A DNA stretch of 64,000 bases from Actinoplanes ianthinogenes (lineage in GTDB: Bacteria > Actinomycetota > Actinomycetes > Mycobacteriales > Micromonosporaceae). The notes below the pieces were generated by a model. It did no database searches, was not told the origin of the DNA, and saw only the letters and a program-made list of their open reading frames with translations. The translations under genes were made by a program, and so were the position numbers. The stretch lies in the NCBI RefSeq assembly GCF_018324205.1, contig NZ_AP023356.1, positions 8,934,501 to 8,998,500 of the forward strand, given 5' to 3'. Shown here piece by piece: positions 53,615 to 61,547 of this stretch; the stretch's first letter is position 1, and every line of letters begins with the position of its first letter.

Positions 53615-55216
53615 TCAGCTGCAAGCGGCGCCGTTGAGTGTGAAGCCGGTCGGGGCGGCCGCGTTGCCGGTGTGGCTCGCCTGGTATCCGATGCCGGCCG
53701 AGCCACCCGGCGCGAGGGTGCCGTTGTAGCTGACGTTGGTCGCGGTGACCCTGCCGCCGGCCGGTGAGTAGGTGGCGTTCCAGCCCGAGACGATGCTCTG
53801 CCCGGATGCCAGGGTGAAGGTCAGCGTCCAGCCGTTGACGGCGGTGGCGCCGGTGTTGGTGATGGTGACGGTCGTGGTCAGCCCGGTGTTCCACGCGTTG
53901 ACCGCACTGGTCACCCGGCAGCTCGCGGTGCCGCCGGGACCGGTCGACGGGGACGTGGAGGGTGACGCGGACGGCGAGGTGGACGGTGACGTCGTCGGTG
54001 AGCTGGACGGCTGGCTGCCGCCGGCAGCGGTCATGATGGCGTCGATGATGCCCTGCTGGGTCACCGTGGCGGAGCCGCGGTCGAACAGGCCGAAACCGTG
54101 CTGGCCGTTGTAGCCGTTGTCCCAGTACGCGGTGGCCGCGCCGTACTTCTTCGCGGCGGACACCAGGGCGCGGGCGTAGTCCGCGCGGTACCTGTTGCTG
54201 GCCGAGTCGTACGCCGTCTTGTCGATCGAGCCGTACTCACCGACGAGGACCGGGTATCCGCGTGCGATGAAGGTGTCGCGGACCTTCTTCAGCTGGCCGT
54301 CCAGGTAGTCCTCCTGTCCCCAGGTCGACTTCTTCGCGGCGTTGGTCGCGTTCGGGCCCCACTGGGTGACGGCGCCGTCCTCCTGGCCGGTGAAGTCCCA
54401 CGGGTCGTAGTAGTGGACGGAGATCATGATTCGCTGTTCGGTGCTGGGGACCGACGACGCTCGATACCGGTCGGTCGGCAGCGTGAACCCGTAGTTGCCG
54501 ACGGTGTAGTCGATGTTGGTGTTCCAGCCGGGGACGAGCAGCCAGCGGGAGGCGTTGGTGCCGCCGGTCTGGCGTACGGTGTCGACGAAGATCTGGTTGT
54601 AGGCGTTGATGTTCGAGTAACACGGCTGGGTCGGGTTGCCGTACTGGCCGTCGAACTCCTCGTTCATCGACTCGAGGATGAGGTGGTCGTTGTAGTTCGC
54701 GAACTTGGTCGCGACCTGCTGCCACACCTTCTGATACTTCGCCTTGACGGTGGTCTGGTCGGCCGCGTCGCAGATCAGCCAGGAGCCGCCGACGGACTTG
54801 TAGCCGTCGCCGTGCATGTTGACCACGACGTACAGGCCCTGGTTGTACGCGTAGTTCACGACCTCCTGGATCCGGTTCAGCCAGGCGGCGTCCACCGTGT
54901 AGTTCGGGCCGGCTCCGATCTTGCCGAGGTAGGAGACCGGGATCCGGATCGTCTTGAAGCCCGACGCCTTCACCTTGTTGATCAATGCCTGCGTGATGAC
55001 CGGGTTGCCCCAGGCCGTCTCGCTGGGGATGCCGTTGTTGCTCGCCTCCAGCTGGTTGCCGAGATTCCAGCCGGCGCCCATGTCGGTCACCAGCTGAGCG
55101 GCGGTCAGCTGGGTGGTGACTTCGGCCGACGCCGAGGTCACGCCGTACGCCGCTCCGGTGACGGCCAGGGCGGCGGCCAGCAGTGCGAACCGGGCCTTTC
55201 TTGGTCGCGAGCTCAT
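53615..55216 (-). CDS. secreted endoglucanase: GH5 catalytic domain plus CBM2
   Basis: A 533-residue secreted cellulase. The signal peptide is MSSRPRKARFALLAAALAV to about ASA (residue 32). The GH5 domain follows (MGAGWNLGNQLEA, GFKTIRIPVSYL), with acid/base Glu in LESMNEEFDG and nucleophile Glu in VLVGEYGSID. A Ser/Thr/Pro linker (about residues 370-400) joins a C-terminal CBM2 cellulose-binding module (VTSAVNAWNTGLTTTVTITNTG, VSGWNATYSPAGG). ATG 55216 has GGAGGACCATCG upstream. It is probably induced by cello-oligosaccharides through the CebR-like box ahead of it. Confidence 0.95.
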   Translation of the reverse strand: MSSRPRKARFALLAAALAVTGAAYGVTSASAEVTTQLTAAQLVTDMGAGWNLGNQLEASNNGIPSETAWGNPVITQALINKVKASGFKTIRIPVSYLGKIGAGPNYTVDAAWLNRIQEVVNYAYNQGLYVVVNMHGDGYKSVGGSWLICDAADQTTVKAKYQKVWQQVATKFANYNDHLILESMNEEFDGQYGNPTQPCYSNINAYNQIFVDTVRQTGGTNASRWLLVPGWNTNIDYTVGNYGFTLPTDRYRASSVPSTEQRIMISVHYYDPWDFTGQEDGAVTQWGPNATNAAKKSTWGQEDYLDGQLKKVRDTFIARGYPVLVGEYGSIDKTAYDSASNRYRADYARALVSAAKKYGAATAYWDNGYNGQHGFGLFDRGSATVTQQGIIDAIMTAAGGSQPSSSPTTSPSTSPSASPSTSPSTGPGGTASCRVTSAVNAWNTGLTTTVTITNTGATAVNGWTLTFTLASGQSIVSGWNATYSPAGGRVTATNVSYNGTLAPGGSAGIGYQASHTGNAAAPTGFTLNGAACS

Positions 55217-55296
55217 CGATGGTCCTCCGTGGTTCTCGGGCGCGAGCGCCGGCTCACGCTGGGAGCGCGGGGGAGAGCCGGATCGCGGGGTCAGTT

Positions 55297-55310
55297 CGGG
55301 AGCGCTCCCA
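55297..55310. promoter_or_regulatory. CebR-like operator
   Basis: CGGGAGCGCTCCCA matches 13 of 14 positions of the known CebR box TGGGAGCGCTCCCA, the repressor site of cellulolytic genes in Streptomyces. It lies 81-94 bases upstream of the cellulase ATG. A partial copy (TGGGAGCGC) occurs at about 55260-55268. Confidence 0.8.
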
Positions 55311-55339
55311 TCATCACGGCTCATCGATGTTTTGTCACC

Positions 55340-55984
55340 TCACGAACGGGCCGGGCCAGGCGGCTGGAGCAGGCCGAGCAGCCGCTGGCTGACCTGGTCG
55401 TACAGCTTCTTCTTGAGCGTCGCCGCGGCCGCCTCCAGGCGATCGATGTCCTCCAGCGTGGCGGCACGCAAGGCGGCGAGGCTGTTCATCGCCTCCCGGT
55501 GCCGGTGGCGGGCGTCGCTGTCGATGGTCGATGCCTTGATCGCCGCCTCGCTGGTCAGCCGGTCCGCTTCGGCGCGGGCCGCGGTCATCAGTTCCTCGGC
55601 CGCACGCTCGGCGTCGCGCAGGTGTTCGTCCGCGGTGCGCCGGGCCATCGCGGCCATCCCGGCGGCCTCCGCGGCCGGGTGGGGGACCAGCTCCGCCCGG
55701 GCGCGGTCCAACTCGATCCGAAGGTGCCGGGCGTGCTGCTCCGCCGCCGCGTGCTCGCTCTCCAGACTGCGCAGCCGCCGGGTGAGGGCGGCGAGGCGCG
55801 GCTCCAGGGTGCCGCTGGCGTACCGCAGCTGTCGCCGCAGGCTCTTGTTCTGCATGGCCAGTTCGGTGAAGGTCTGCTGGATCGCGTCCAGGAAGTCATC
55901 GACCTGAGTCTCGTCGTAGCCGCGCTTGCCCAGCGGAGGCCGGCGGAACGCCATGTCACGGACGTCCGATGGGGTGAGGGGCAC
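55340..55984 (-). CDS. DivIVA-like coiled-coil protein 1
   Basis: A 214-residue protein. The N-terminal DivIVA/GpsB-like signature is LTPSDVRDMAFRRPPLGKRGYDETQVDDFLDAI (residues about 3-35), with the lipid-contacting FRRP and the YDETQVDDFLD helix. A long, highly charged coiled coil fills the rest, including STIDSDARHRHREAMNSL. GTG 55984 places the signature at the very N-terminus, as in the family. Full-length Wag31/DivIVA is larger and lies in the division cluster, so this is an accessory paralogue, possibly membrane-curvature targeted. A second paralogue lies 1 kb upstream. Confidence 0.82.
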   Translation of the reverse strand: MPLTPSDVRDMAFRRPPLGKRGYDETQVDDFLDAIQQTFTELAMQNKSLRRQLRYASGTLEPRLAALTRRLRSLESEHAAAEQHARHLRIELDRARAELVPHPAAEAAGMAAMARRTADEHLRDAERAAEELMTAARAEADRLTSEAAIKASTIDSDARHRHREAMNSLAALRAATLEDIDRLEAAAATLKKKLYDQVSQRLLGLLQPPGPARS

Positions 55985-56025
55985 GTGGGTTCCCGTTTCT
56001 CTCGCCCGCAACGCGGGTCTGGATC

Positions 56026-56799
56026 TCACAGCGGGGCAAGCACCTGGAACACGGTCGCTTGCTGAACCGGGGTTTGCTCGAGCCGGATGCGGCCGGCGGC
56101 CACCACCAGGTAACGGTCGGGGTAGTTGACCGACCGCAGTGCTGTTCCGCCGTTCACCGCCACCGGGCAGAAGGTGGCATCCCGATCGAAAAGAGCCGTT
56201 CCGGAAGCCTGGTCCAGGCGCAGTGCGAAGTCGCGGTGCCGCAGGAAGAAGCCCGGGAAGTTGTCCGACTCGAACGACACGCAGCCGGGGTCCGCCCGTC
56301 CCGCCCTGACGACGAACCTGGTGTCCATCCGGTCCGTCAGGCTGCTCGCCGCCGTGATGGCGTCGACGCGGGCGACGAAATCCCGATGCCGGAGCCGGTA
56401 TCCGGGCATGGCCGGCAGGCCGAGCCCGACCGTGGTGCCGATGGCGAGGCCGATGGGTGTGCCCTGAGGCGCGGGCGTCGCGGAACTCCGGGTGGGGGCG
56501 ACGGCGTGGCGGGTCGGGGATCCGTGGTGCGTGCCGGCCCCGGCCTGGTTCGTTCGAGGCGCGGTCAGTCGCGGCCGGGAAGCGAGGGGAGTGGTGCTGG
56601 GCGCCGGCTCGATCGACACCGGTGCCGATACCACCGGCAGTGCCCAGGTCAGCGGGGGAGCCGGCGGGTTGGGTAGGGACCGCGAGTCGGTCAGCAGCAC
56701 CGTCGCCATGGTGGCGTAACCCAGCACGCCGAACACGGACGTCGCGGCGAGCACCAGCAGCGGCCGGCCTGGTCTTTCGGGACCCCTGGTCTCCGGCAT
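56026..56799 (-). CDS. membrane-anchored AbfB (CBM42-like) domain protein
   Basis: A 257-residue protein. One N-terminal TM helix (RPLLVLAATSVFGVLGYATMATVLL) is followed by a Pro/Thr/Ala-rich linker of about 80 residues, then a beta-trefoil AbfB domain from about residue 128: PGYRLRHRDFVARVDAI, GCVSFESDNFPGFFLRHRDFALRLD and RDATFCPV. AbfB domains bind arabinose-containing polysaccharide. No catalytic domain is present, so it would tether the membrane to an arabinan-type sugar in the wall or outside. ATG 56799 follows AGGAG. It is flanked by two DivIVA-like genes on the same strand. Confidence 0.82.
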   Translation of the reverse strand: MPETRGPERPGRPLLVLAATSVFGVLGYATMATVLLTDSRSLPNPPAPPLTWALPVVSAPVSIEPAPSTTPLASRPRLTAPRTNQAGAGTHHGSPTRHAVAPTRSSATPAPQGTPIGLAIGTTVGLGLPAMPGYRLRHRDFVARVDAITAASSLTDRMDTRFVVRAGRADPGCVSFESDNFPGFFLRHRDFALRLDQASGTALFDRDATFCPVAVNGGTALRSVNYPDRYLVVAAGRIRLEQTPVQQATVFQVLAPL

Positions 56800-57022
56800 T
56801 GCTGATGACTCCTGACGAACGACGCAGCGCGCGCCGGCGCTGGTGCGCGACGCGAGTCCGCGTACGGGGGGATCGTGTTGAAAGGTGTGCGAACGTTCAA
56901 GATCGTGTGGTGAAGGGAGTGAACGCGGCGGAAAACAATTTGTCAAGTCAAGTATCTCGTAGGTTTATTGCCATTACTTCGCGCACGAAGAAATCCTCTG
57001 TGGACTGTCGTGCCGCCGCGCC

Positions 57023-57697
57023 TCAGTCCGGCAGGTGCTCCACGCTGCCCGGAGCGGTGATGATCCGGGGGACCTTCCGCGACATCTGCTCGTGCAGCGC
57101 ATGGCGGAGGGCGTCCACCCGTCCGCTGAGTCGCGCGATCTCCTCCAGCGTGGCGGCTCGCTCACCGGAGAGCCTGCCGATCGCCTGGTGATGGCGTGCG
57201 CGGGCGTCGCTGTCGATGGTCGAGGCCAGCAGGTGCGCCTCGCTGACGATCTTCTCCGCTGTGCCGCGGGCCGTGCTCAGCAGCGCTTGCGCGTCCCGCT
57301 CGGCGTCGCGGATGTAAGAGTCGGCGAATCGCTGCGCCATGGTGACGAACGGCCCGGTTGCCGGCGCCGCCGCTGCTGTGGCGTGGTCCAGCGCCAGCCG
57401 GACCTCACGAGTGTGCTGCTCGCTTCGCGTCAGCTCCACGGTGAGCCGTGCGAGCTGTTCCTCGAGATCCCCGACCGTGGGAACGGGCTCGTGCAGCTGC
57501 TCGCGCATCCTCCGGTTCTCCGCCTGCAAGCGCGCGAACTCCGCCTCCGCCACGGTCAGGAATGCGTCGACCTCGTCGCCGTCGTAACTGCGCCGGCGTG
57601 AGGTCGAAGGGCTGAAGACCGCGTGCCGAAAATGCCACTCACTAAATGAAGCTTTCTTTTCTTTGTCGCTGTTGCCATTGTCACTCCTCAGCTTCAC
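57023..57697 (-). CDS. DivIVA-like coiled-coil protein 2
   Basis: A ~224-residue paralogue of the DivIVA-like protein at 55.3-56.0 kb. An N-terminal FRHAVFSPSTSRRRSYDGDEVDAFL replaces the canonical signature, and the coiled coil shares the STIDSDARARHHQAIGRL block with its paralogue. The start is uncertain: GTG 57697 (GGAGCCGCC upstream) gives a comparable length, but ATG 57787 and others remain open. The 5' codons are A/T-rich relative to the rest. It is transcribed toward the AbfB gene and is divergent from the VHL-domain gene. Confidence 0.72.
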   Translation of the reverse strand: MKLRSDNGNSDKEKKASFSEWHFRHAVFSPSTSRRRSYDGDEVDAFLTVAEAEFARLQAENRRMREQLHEPVPTVGDLEEQLARLTVELTRSEQHTREVRLALDHATAAAAPATGPFVTMAQRFADSYIRDAERDAQALLSTARGTAEKIVSEAHLLASTIDSDARARHHQAIGRLSGERAATLEEIARLSGRVDALRHALHEQMSRKVPRIITAPGSVEHLPD

Positions 57698-58027
57698 CGT
57701 GGCGGCTCCCAGCTCGTATGCGGAATGGTCGTCAGGTCCCTGGGCGGTGCCTGCACCAGGGATTTCGACAGGGCATACGTGGTGCATCCCGCTTCGGATC
57801 AAGGACGTCGCCGGCGCAAGCGCCGCAACATCAAGCATTGTTTCGCGGCCAGGAATGCGGTCAGCCGGCGTCGGATTGAATCGATTAAAAGGTACGTTGA
57901 AGCCCCTTCTGCTCAGGCGGTGACAATCCATTATCCGGCGTTGACGGTGTCGTCATTCGTGTGCCTTAATGCGAAGTCCCTTCCCCCGAGACACCGGCCC
58001 GAGGTTCCCATTGTTCGAGTACGCGTC
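57698..58027. other. divergent intergenic region between DivIVA-like and VHL-domain genes
   Basis: About 330 bases without a confident gene. It is less GC-rich than its surroundings, especially 57840-57975, which holds promoter-like stretches such as TTGAATCGATTAAA. Both flanking reading frames stay open into it, so either gene may start here. No strong dyad was found. Confidence 0.4.
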
Positions 58028-58768
58028 GTGACTCCCGTCGACGATTCAGTGCCTGAGCCCGGCCTGCGTATCGGCCGATGGTTGCCCGACCTGCCCGACC
58101 TGCCCGACACGACGCCAGACGCCGTGGCGCGGCACCGGGCCGATCCGGCCGCCCCCGCTCACCGCGAACCGGTCTCCGCCCGGGAGCCGCGAGGTGAATG
58201 CCGGCCGGCCAGGCACGGGCGCCGGACTCTCCGGGTGTCGCGACGGCGACTGTTCGCCGCGGGCAGCATCAGCCTCGCCGTCGCCCTGACCTCGGCGGTG
58301 CTGGTGCGGCCGGGCACCCGTTCGACCGCGTCTCGCGCCGATGCCGCACTCCCCGCTCCGGCCGGAGTGGACCGGAGTCCCGCCGGCACGGCCCCCGCGT
58401 CCTCGGCCACCACCCGCCGGTCGGAGCAGTCGCCTCACACGTCCTCGTCACCGACCGCCGGCACCCGGCCCTCCCCGGCCGGTGCTCCGCGGGTCGTCGT
58501 CGTCCCCGCTCAGCGAGAGGGACAGGTGAAGTCACTCGCCGACGATCGCAGCACCGAGATCCAGTTCGTCAACGACCGGCGCGAACCCGTCGTCATCTAC
58601 TGGCTCGACTATCGCGGCGCGCGACGACGTTATGCGGTCCTCCACAGCGGAGGCACACGTCAGCAGCCGACCTTCGTCAGCCACCCGTGGGTGATCACCG
58701 ACCTGGCCGGCCGCGCCCTGACGATCTTCCTGCCCGCGAGCCGGCCCGCCCGGGCGACGATCACGTGA
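58028..58768 (+). CDS. membrane-anchored VHL beta-domain protein
   Basis: A ~246-residue protein. A basic, Pro-rich cytoplasmic N-terminus is followed by a TM helix (LFAAGSISLAVALTSAVLV), an ~80-residue Ser/Thr/Pro linker and a C-terminal ~65-residue domain. That domain is a clear match to the von Hippel-Lindau beta domain: EIQFVNDRREPVVIYWLDYRG, then RRYAVLHSGG, then QQPTFVSHPWVITD and LTIFLPA. Domain and topology mirror the nearby AbfB protein, with short inside, one TM, long linker and beta-module outside. GTG 58028 is a best guess, as the frame is open to 57725. Function is unknown; protein or hydroxylated-ligand binding is conceivable. Confidence 0.78.
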   Translation: MTPVDDSVPEPGLRIGRWLPDLPDLPDTTPDAVARHRADPAAPAHREPVSAREPRGECRPARHGRRTLRVSRRRLFAAGSISLAVALTSAVLVRPGTRSTASRADAALPAPAGVDRSPAGTAPASSATTRRSEQSPHTSSSPTAGTRPSPAGAPRVVVVPAQREGQVKSLADDRSTEIQFVNDRREPVVIYWLDYRGARRRYAVLHSGGTRQQPTFVSHPWVITDLAGRALTIFLPASRPARATIT

Positions 58769-58785
58769 GGGACGCGGACGCTGCC

Positions 58786-58891
58786 ACCCGCGATGGCGGC
58801 CGGTGCCTGCCGCGATCCGCCGGCCGTCCGGGAAGACGATCTCAGCTGTCGCCCCCGGCGGAATCTCCGCGTCGCTGACCAGCCCGTCGCC
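58786..58891 (-). pseudogene. possible C-terminal remnant of a glycoside hydrolase (GH78-like)
   Basis: The minus strand encodes VSDAEIPPGATAEIVFPDG followed by RRIAAGTGRHRG, which resembles the beta-sandwich tail of alpha-L-rhamnosidases (VPPG.TAEV.LPDG...VG.G). Nothing else of such an enzyme is present; the frame runs straight into the 63-bp repeats upstream. The match is short, so this call is tentative. Confidence 0.35.
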
Positions 58892-58938
58892 ACAGCCCCT
58901 GCGGACTGTCGAGGGTTTCCGGTCCGCCGACCACTCTC

Positions 58939-59265
58939 CAGCTGGCCCTGGTGGCCCTATCCGAGCCCGGGACAGGGCCGTGGGCGCCAGCCCGACAACC
59001 GCAGCTGGCTCTGGTGGCCCTATCCGGGCCCGGTACGGGGCCGTGGGCGCCAGCCCGACGATCGCAGCTGGCCCTGGTGGCCCTATCCGAGCCTGGTACA
59101 GGGCCGTGGGTGCCAGCCCGTCGATCGCAGCTGGCCCTGGTGGCCCTATCCGTGCCGGGTACAGGGCGGTGGGCGCCAGCCCGACGATCGCAGCTGGCTC
59201 TGGTGGCCCTATCCGAGCCCGGGACAGGGCCGTGGACGCCAGCCCGACAACCACAGCTGGCCCTG
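58939..59265. repeat. 63-bp tandem repeat (minisatellite), five full units plus a partial
   Basis: Units begin CAGCTGGC at 58939, 59002, 59065, 59128 and 59191, with a sixth partial unit at 59254. The period is exactly 63 bp and units differ at about a dozen positions. Because 63 is divisible by three, several frames on both strands stay open across it. I do not trust any of them as a gene. With the flanking sequence it fills the 650-base gap between the VHL and larC genes. Confidence 0.9.
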
Positions 59266-59415
59266 CGGGGCCTGATCGGGCCGAGGACCGCCGGCCTGAC
59301 GACGGCATCCGGCGAGCCCCTGGGAACCTGACCGGCCACCTCAGACTCCACGCCACCGGACTTGGCCGGCGGATCTCGCTGGCCCGTGCGGTTCGTCGGC
59401 TTGGGGTGGTCGGGC

Positions 59416-60885
59416 TCAGTTCGTCGGCTTGCGGCGGCCGGGCACCAGGCCGGCGGCGGCTGCGGCCGACAGCGCCTCCTGAAGCACCACCCGCTCCGGG
59501 CGGCCGAGACGGCGGGCCAGGGCCGCGACCTCCTCGAACTCGGGCATGACCTGCACGATCCTGCCCTCGTGGCAGCCGATCTTGAAACTGACCCGGACGC
59601 CGTCAACGGTGACCGGCACGAATTGGCGGTCGAGCGGGGTCTTGCGCCGCGGGGACTCCCGGACGCCCAGTGTGCTGGTGTGCTCGAAGACGAACGTGCG
59701 CAGCGCTGGGGCGCGGTCCGGGGCGCACAGCACGCTCAGGGTGTGTGCCGGGCGGCCCTTCTTCATCAGGATCGGTACCAGCCAGGCATCGTCGGCGCCG
59801 AGCTCCAGGAGGCCGGTCAGCACGCCCGGCCACAGCCGCGGGTCGAGGTCGTCGACGTTTGCCTCCAGCAGCAGGGCGTCCTGGGTGGTCGTGGCCCGGG
59901 CGGCGCCGATCAGTACCCGGACGACGTTGGCGCGGTCCGGCCGGTCGCGCCCACCCGCGCCGACCCCGACCGCGTGGAGCGTCGTCGGTGGCAGATCCTC
60001 GCAGGTGGCGGCCAGGCTCCGGATCAGCGCCATGCCGGTCGGGGTGGCCAGCTCGCCGGGGCCGCCCGCGAGCACCGTCCAGCCGAGCGCGAGTTCGGTG
60101 ACGGCCGGGACCGGGACCGGGAGCCGGCCGTGCGCGCCCCGGGTGTGGCCGGAACCGACGGCCACCGGGCTCGCCGAGACCGAGGTGATTCCCAGGTCGT
60201 GCAGGGCGGCGCAGACTCCCACCACGTCGGCGATCGCGTCGAGGGCGCCGACCTCATGGAAGTGCACGTCCTCGGCGGCTACGCCGTGCACCCGGGCCTC
60301 CGCTGCGGCGAGCCGGGCGAACACCGCGCTCGCCTGATCACGAACGGACACCGGCAGGCCGGCGTCGTCAAGCATCGTGCGGATCGACGCCCAGGTGCGG
60401 TGCGGCGGGTCGTCGGCCTGAACCCGCACGTGCGCCTTACGGGCGCGCAGCCCGGCCCGGGTGACCTCGCCGGTGGTGATCAGGACCGAGCCCGGCACCA
60501 CCGCGTCAACGGCGGCCTGCACCGCGGTCAGGTCGGCCCCGGCGTCCAGCAGCGCACCGAGCAGCATGTCACCGGCGACCCCAGCCGACGCATCGATCCA
60601 GGCATGCCGGCCGCTCACATCGGCGTGGCTGCTCATGCCTGCGTGGCTGCTCGCGTCGGTCCGGCTGCTCGCGTCGGCTCGGTCGTTCGCTTCGGCGTGG
60701 TCGTTCGCGTCGGCTCGGTCATTCGCGTCGGTCTGGCTGTTCGCGTCGGCTCGGTCGTTCGCGTCGGTCTGGCTGTTCGCGTCGGCTCGGTCGTCCACGT
60801 CGGCCCGGCCGCTCGCGTCGGTCTGGCTGCTCGCGTCGGTCTGGCTGCTCGCGTCGGCTCGGCTGTTTGCGTCGGTCTGGCTCAT
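59416..60885 (-). CDS. larC: nickel pincer cofactor biosynthesis protein LarC, with repeat-rich N-terminal extension
   Basis: A 489-residue LarC, which inserts nickel into the pincer nucleotide made by LarB and LarE (CTP-dependent cyclometallase). Core motifs: ASAGVAGDMLLGALLDAGAD, DVHFHEVGALDAIADVVG, GPGELATPTGMALI, LLEANVDDLDPRLW and CHEGRIVQVMPEFEEVAALA. The two halves that are separate (LarC1/C2, joined by programmed frameshift) in Lactiplantibacillus are one chain here. Residues 2-91 are fifteen 6-residue repeats (SQTDAN/DRADAN type), absent from ordinary LarC. The ATG overlaps the larB stop (ATGA). Confidence 0.93.
   Translation of the reverse strand: MSQTDANSRADASSQTDASSQTDASGRADVDDRADANSQTDANDRADANSQTDANDRADANDHAEANDRADASSRTDASSHAGMSSHADVSGRHAWIDASAGVAGDMLLGALLDAGADLTAVQAAVDAVVPGSVLITTGEVTRAGLRARKAHVRVQADDPPHRTWASIRTMLDDAGLPVSVRDQASAVFARLAAAEARVHGVAAEDVHFHEVGALDAIADVVGVCAALHDLGITSVSASPVAVGSGHTRGAHGRLPVPVPAVTELALGWTVLAGGPGELATPTGMALIRSLAATCEDLPPTTLHAVGVGAGGRDRPDRANVVRVLIGAARATTTQDALLLEANVDDLDPRLWPGVLTGLLELGADDAWLVPILMKKGRPAHTLSVLCAPDRAPALRTFVFEHTSTLGVRESPRRKTPLDRQFVPVTVDGVRVSFKIGCHEGRIVQVMPEFEEVAALARRLGRPERVVLQEALSAAAAAGLVPGRRKPTN
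60613..60882 (-). repeat. 18-bp tandem repeat encoding a DxAN-type hexapeptide, fifteen units
   Basis: Fifteen in-frame 18-bp units encode hexapeptides such as SQTDAN, DRADAN and SRADAS at the N-terminus of LarC. The result is an acidic, Ala/Asp/Asn-rich, probably disordered segment of 90 residues. Alternating SQTDAN/DRADAN pairs point to a recent 36-bp duplication step. Confidence 0.88.
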
Positions 60886-61547
60886 GCCGGCACGGCTGCG
60901 ATCTGGGCGGCCAGATGGCCGGCGCCGTAACCGTTGTCGATGTTGACCACCGCCACGCCCGGGGCGCACGCGTTCAGCATCGACAGCAGCGGGGCCAGGC
61001 CACCGAACGCGGCCCCGTAACCCACCGACGTCGGCAGGGCCACGACCGGTGCCTCGATCAGCCCGGCGACCACGCTGGGCAGCGCACCGTCCATCCCGGC
61101 CGCGACCACCACGACGCGGGCGCGCCGCAGCAGATCCAGGTGGCCGAGGATGCGGTGCAGCCCGGCCACTCCCACGTCGGCGATCAGCTGCGTCCGGCGA
61201 CCCAGGTAGCGGGCGGTCAGCTCGGCTTCGCGGGCGACGGGCAGGTCCGAAGTGCCGGCGGCGGCGACCACGACGAGACCGCCGGTCGGCGCGGGCGGGT
61301 CTGGCGGCCAGGCCAGCAGTCCGGCGCCGGCGTCGTGGTGCGCGTCCGGCAGTTCGGTCCGGACCGCGGCGGCGTGCTCGGCGCCGGCCCGGGTGAACAG
61401 GGTGGTCACGTCCGGGCGGGAACGCACCGTCGCGGCGATTCCGGCGACCTGCGCGGGCGTCTTGCCGGCGCAGAACACCGCCTCCGGATAGCCGCGGCGG
61501 GCCGCCCGGCCCAGGTCGAGGTCGGCGTACGGGAACTGGTCGGTCAC
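60882..61547 (-). CDS. larB: nickel pincer cofactor biosynthesis protein LarB
   Basis: A 221-residue LarB, the carboxylase/hydrolase that acts on nicotinic acid adenine dinucleotide to start pincer-cofactor synthesis. The PurE-like (AIR carboxylase) domain shows VVVAAAGTSDLPVAREAELTA, VVVVAAGMDGALPSVVAGL and PTSVGYGAAFGG, and the N-terminus has GYPEAVFCAGKT. GTG 61547 overlaps the larE stop (GTGA), and its own stop overlaps larC, so the operon is translationally coupled throughout. Confidence 0.94.
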   Translation of the reverse strand: MTDQFPYADLDLGRAARRGYPEAVFCAGKTPAQVAGIAATVRSRPDVTTLFTRAGAEHAAAVRTELPDAHHDAGAGLLAWPPDPPAPTGGLVVVAAAGTSDLPVAREAELTARYLGRRTQLIADVGVAGLHRILGHLDLLRRARVVVVAAGMDGALPSVVAGLIEAPVVALPTSVGYGAAFGGLAPLLSMLNACAPGVAVVNIDNGYGAGHLAAQIAAVPA

